Shown here: in pieces, positions 60,583 through 64,000 of the stretch
Position numbering within the stretch: position 1 is the stretch's first letter
Layout of the letters: every line of letters begins with the position of its first letter
Source: Catellatospora sp. TT07R-123
GTDB taxonomy: Bacteria > Actinomycetota > Actinomycetes > Mycobacteriales > Micromonosporaceae
Length of the DNA: 64,000 bases
Assembly: GCF_018327705.1 (NCBI RefSeq)
Contig: NZ_BNEM01000001.1
Location: 3,100,001-3,164,000, forward strand
Reading direction: 5' to 3'
Made by a program: the position numbers and the translations under genes
The notes under the pieces: model-generated
What the model was told of the DNA's origin: nothing
Databases searched by the model: none
Seen by the model: only the letters and a program-made list of their open reading frames with translations

Positions 60583-61770
60583 TTAGTCGATGACGGTGTT
60601 GGCGTTGAAGCAGCTGCCGATGACCGTGTTCGGCGAGGTGATCGGCACGGCCGCCGCGATGATGTTCGAGCTGGTCGAACCGCATGACTGCAGCGGCAGG
60701 ATGTTCAGCGAGGTGTTGTCGAGCGCGGAGATGAGGCCCTTCGGGCCCTCCTTGTCGATCTTCACGTTCGCGTTCTTGCAGTCACCGATGACGGTGTTCG
60801 GCGAGGTGATCGGGATCGCCACGCTGATCGCGTCGGGCGAGGTCGAGCCACAGGCCTGCAGCGTCGCGGCCAGCACCGAGCTGCCGTTGAGCGCCGACAC
60901 CAGGCCGAACGGGTCGACGTCCCACGGCGCGTCCCAGCCGCCACCGCGCGCCTGCGGGGCCGCCACGCGGGCCGACTTGCCCATCTGGGCGTAGCCGCCG
61001 CGGGTCTTCAGCGCGGAGACCTTGCTGACCAGCGCCTTGCGGGCCACGGCCGTCGCGTCGACGGTGCCCTCGGTGCGGGCCGACTCCTGCCACTTGCCGT
61101 AGCCGTGCTGCTCGTGGCCGCCCCACTTGTCGTGGCCGCCGCCCCACTGGTCCGAGTCGTTCCAGTCGTGCGACGCCTGGATCTCGACGTTGCCGTTGGT
61201 GCAGTCACCGATCACGGTGTTCGGCGAGGTGACCGGCACGGTGATGCCGACGACCTGGCCGTCGGTCGAGCCGCAGGACTGGACCGTGAGGATGCCCACG
61301 GCCGAGTCGTTGCCGACGCCGATCAGCGGGTAGTTGTCGGTCTGCTTGATCTTGATGTTGCCGTTGGCGCAGGCGATCGAGTCCTCGTCGCCGTAGCCGC
61401 TGTCGTGGCTGTCGGCGACGACGGTGTTGGGCGAGGTGATCGGCACCGAGATGCCGACGACGTTGCCGCTGGTGGAGCCACACTGCTGGAGGGCGGCCAC
61501 GTTGACCACCGTTCCGTCGAGCAGCGCGACCAGGGCCTGGGGGTCCACGTCCCACGGCGCGTCCCAGCCACCCTGCCACCCACCGCGAGCCAGCTGCAGC
61601 TGACCGGCGCCGACCTGGCGCATCGCGCTGTTCTTGCCCTCGGTGAGGGAGGTGGCCTTCGTCAGCGCAGAGGCGTCCATGGTGGGCGCCGCAGCGGCGG
61701 CAGGAGCCCCCATGATCGCCACGGTCGCGAGAGCGCCAGTGGCGACGACTCCGGCCTTCTTCATCTGCAT
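60583..61770 (-). CDS. Chaplin-like secreted surface protein, four repeats with acidic/Trp linker (paralogue 2)
   Basis: 395 residues from ATG 61770 with AAGGAG upstream; the leader is nearly identical to paralogue 1 (MQMKKAGVVATGALATVAI). Four repeats of the form VNVAALQQCGSTSGNVVGISVPITSPNTVIGDC.NAN. Repeat 1 carries an insertion (HDSGYGDEDSIAC). The phrase WDAPWDVDP occurs before repeats 1 and 3, marking an internal duplication of a two-repeat module. The linker between repeats 2 and 3 is rich in Asp, His and Gly (HDWNDSDQWGGGHDKWGGHEQ). The sheath role is inferred from chaplin resemblance. Confidence 0.75.
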   Translation of the reverse strand: MQMKKAGVVATGALATVAIMGAPAAAAAPTMDASALTKATSLTEGKNSAMRQVGAGQLQLARGGWQGGWDAPWDVDPQALVALLDGTVVNVAALQQCGSTSGNVVGISVPITSPNTVVADSHDSGYGDEDSIACANGNIKIKQTDNYPLIGVGNDSAVGILTVQSCGSTDGQVVGITVPVTSPNTVIGDCTNGNVEIQASHDWNDSDQWGGGHDKWGGHEQHGYGKWQESARTEGTVDATAVARKALVSKVSALKTRGGYAQMGKSARVAAPQARGGGWDAPWDVDPFGLVSALNGSSVLAATLQACGSTSPDAISVAIPITSPNTVIGDCKNANVKIDKEGPKGLISALDNTSLNILPLQSCGSTSSNIIAAAVPITSPNTVIGSCFNANTVID

Positions 61771-61915
61771 CGTCACTCCTTGTGCGACTTTGGAACCGAC
61801 TCGCCCAGTACATATCGGGCAGAAGCGGCAAAACACTGCACTTGAGGTAACGATGGGTACATTGCCCAGTTACTACGGCTTTTGACCTTTTGTACGGCGA
61901 TCTTCGCCGAACGGC

Positions 61916-62415
61916 CTACCCCGCGCGGACCACCGCATCGCGCAGCGCGCGGTCCATGGTCTCGAAGGCCATCGGGGGCGGATCGGCCAGCGGAAACCAG
62001 GTGTGCTCACTGGCTTCCACGGCGTCGACCAGCAGCTGCGCGCCTGCCGGCAGGGTCGCGAAGAAGAAGCAGTCCAGCACCGGCAGCAGCTCGCCCTGGA
62101 ACTCGTACCCGCCCAGGTACATGCCGACGAAGTCGCCCAGCTCGATGTCGACGCCCAGCTCCTCGCGGGCCTCGCGGCGGGCGGCGTCGGCGGGCTCCTC
62201 CCAGCCGTCGCAGAACCCGCCCGGCGTCTCCCACAGACCGGCCCTGGGCGCCCGCGCCCGGCGCAGCGCCAGGAACCGGCCCGCGCCGTCCAGGATGATC
62301 AGGCTGACGGTGGGCCGGGCGTTGAGGTAGTGCTCGTACCCGCAACTGCCGCAGGCACAGGGCGGCGCGGCCGACAGGGCCGCGCCGCAGCGGAAGCAGT
62401 GCCCCGCGAACGTCA

Positions 62416-62416
<1 letters not shown>
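61916..62416 (-). CDS. Nudix hydrolase with N-terminal zinc ribbon
   Basis: 166 residues from GTG 62416, whose first base is also the last base of the lepA stop (TAGTG), so translation is coupled. N-terminal zinc-type Cys cluster (HCFRCGAALSAAPPCACGSCGYEHY). The Nudix box is complete: GGFCDGWEEPADAARREAREELG. Relatives hydrolyse NADH or other nucleoside diphosphates; the C-terminal VDAVEASEHTWFPLADPP is ordinary. Substrate open. Confidence 0.92.

Positions 62417-64000
<1,584 letters not shown>

Overview
The window is 64 kb of very GC-rich chromosomal DNA with actinobacterial gene content. It carries a SigB/F-type sigma factor, SARP and LacI regulators, DnaJ with HrcA and a CIRCE operator, Zur with an SmtB-like sensor, many GTG starts, and many genes that begin 6-7 nt after a TANNNT box and so look leaderless. 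DivIVA-repeat and chaplin-like proteins plus several dispersed palindromes suggest a filamentous, spore-forming family, most likely Micromonosporaceae. That placement is inference from memory. I saw no rRNA, tRNA, CRISPR array, insertion sequence or prophage.

The backbone is a housekeeping block whose order matches that known from other actinobacteria such as Mycobacterium: glyS, smtB-zur, uppS, recO, era, a small cytidine-deaminase-like gene, a CorC-type CBS protein, ybeY, phoH, rsmE, dnaJ, hrcA, hemW, lepA. Accessory segments interrupt it.

1-11.1 kb: a very large secreted ThuA/sugar-dehydrogenase protein (3' end outside the window), a YceI protein with two operator-like palindromes, a Dus tRNA dihydrouridine synthase, a RelE-like/Phd-like toxin-antitoxin pair, a duplicated-HTH regulator facing a DivIVA-repeat protein, and an Old Yellow Enzyme. 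11.1-20.2 kb: a sigma factor, an EEP-family nuclease, glyS, then zinc genes (znuA, a 27-codon micro-ORF, znuC, znuB, an SmtB-like sensor, zur). 20.2-28.4 kb: an acyl-CoA dehydrogenase, a His-rich permease pair, and a TPP riboswitch ahead of ykoEDC (thiamine-precursor ECF transporter), then corA. 28.4-31 kb: uppS, recO, era. 31-45.3 kb is an accessory island between era and its usual neighbour: an ImmA-like protein lacking its catalytic Glu, purC, a PIN pair, secreted proteins, a LacI-controlled sugar operon, a SARP/NB-ARC/TPR regulator and an M48 protease pair. 45.4-57.3 kb returns to the housekeeping block, with a serine hydrolase, HIT protein, SDR, DUF4870 protein and enoyl-CoA hydratase. 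57.5-64 kb: a lysozyme-like secreted protein, a PhyH dioxygenase, two tandem chaplin-like multi-repeat surface proteins, a Nudix hydrolase and lepA (5' end outside the window).

The most unusual items are the chaplin-like pair, the dispersed palindromic repeat families, the micro-ORF that fills the znuA-znuC gap, and two divergent leaderless gene pairs with overlapping -10 boxes.
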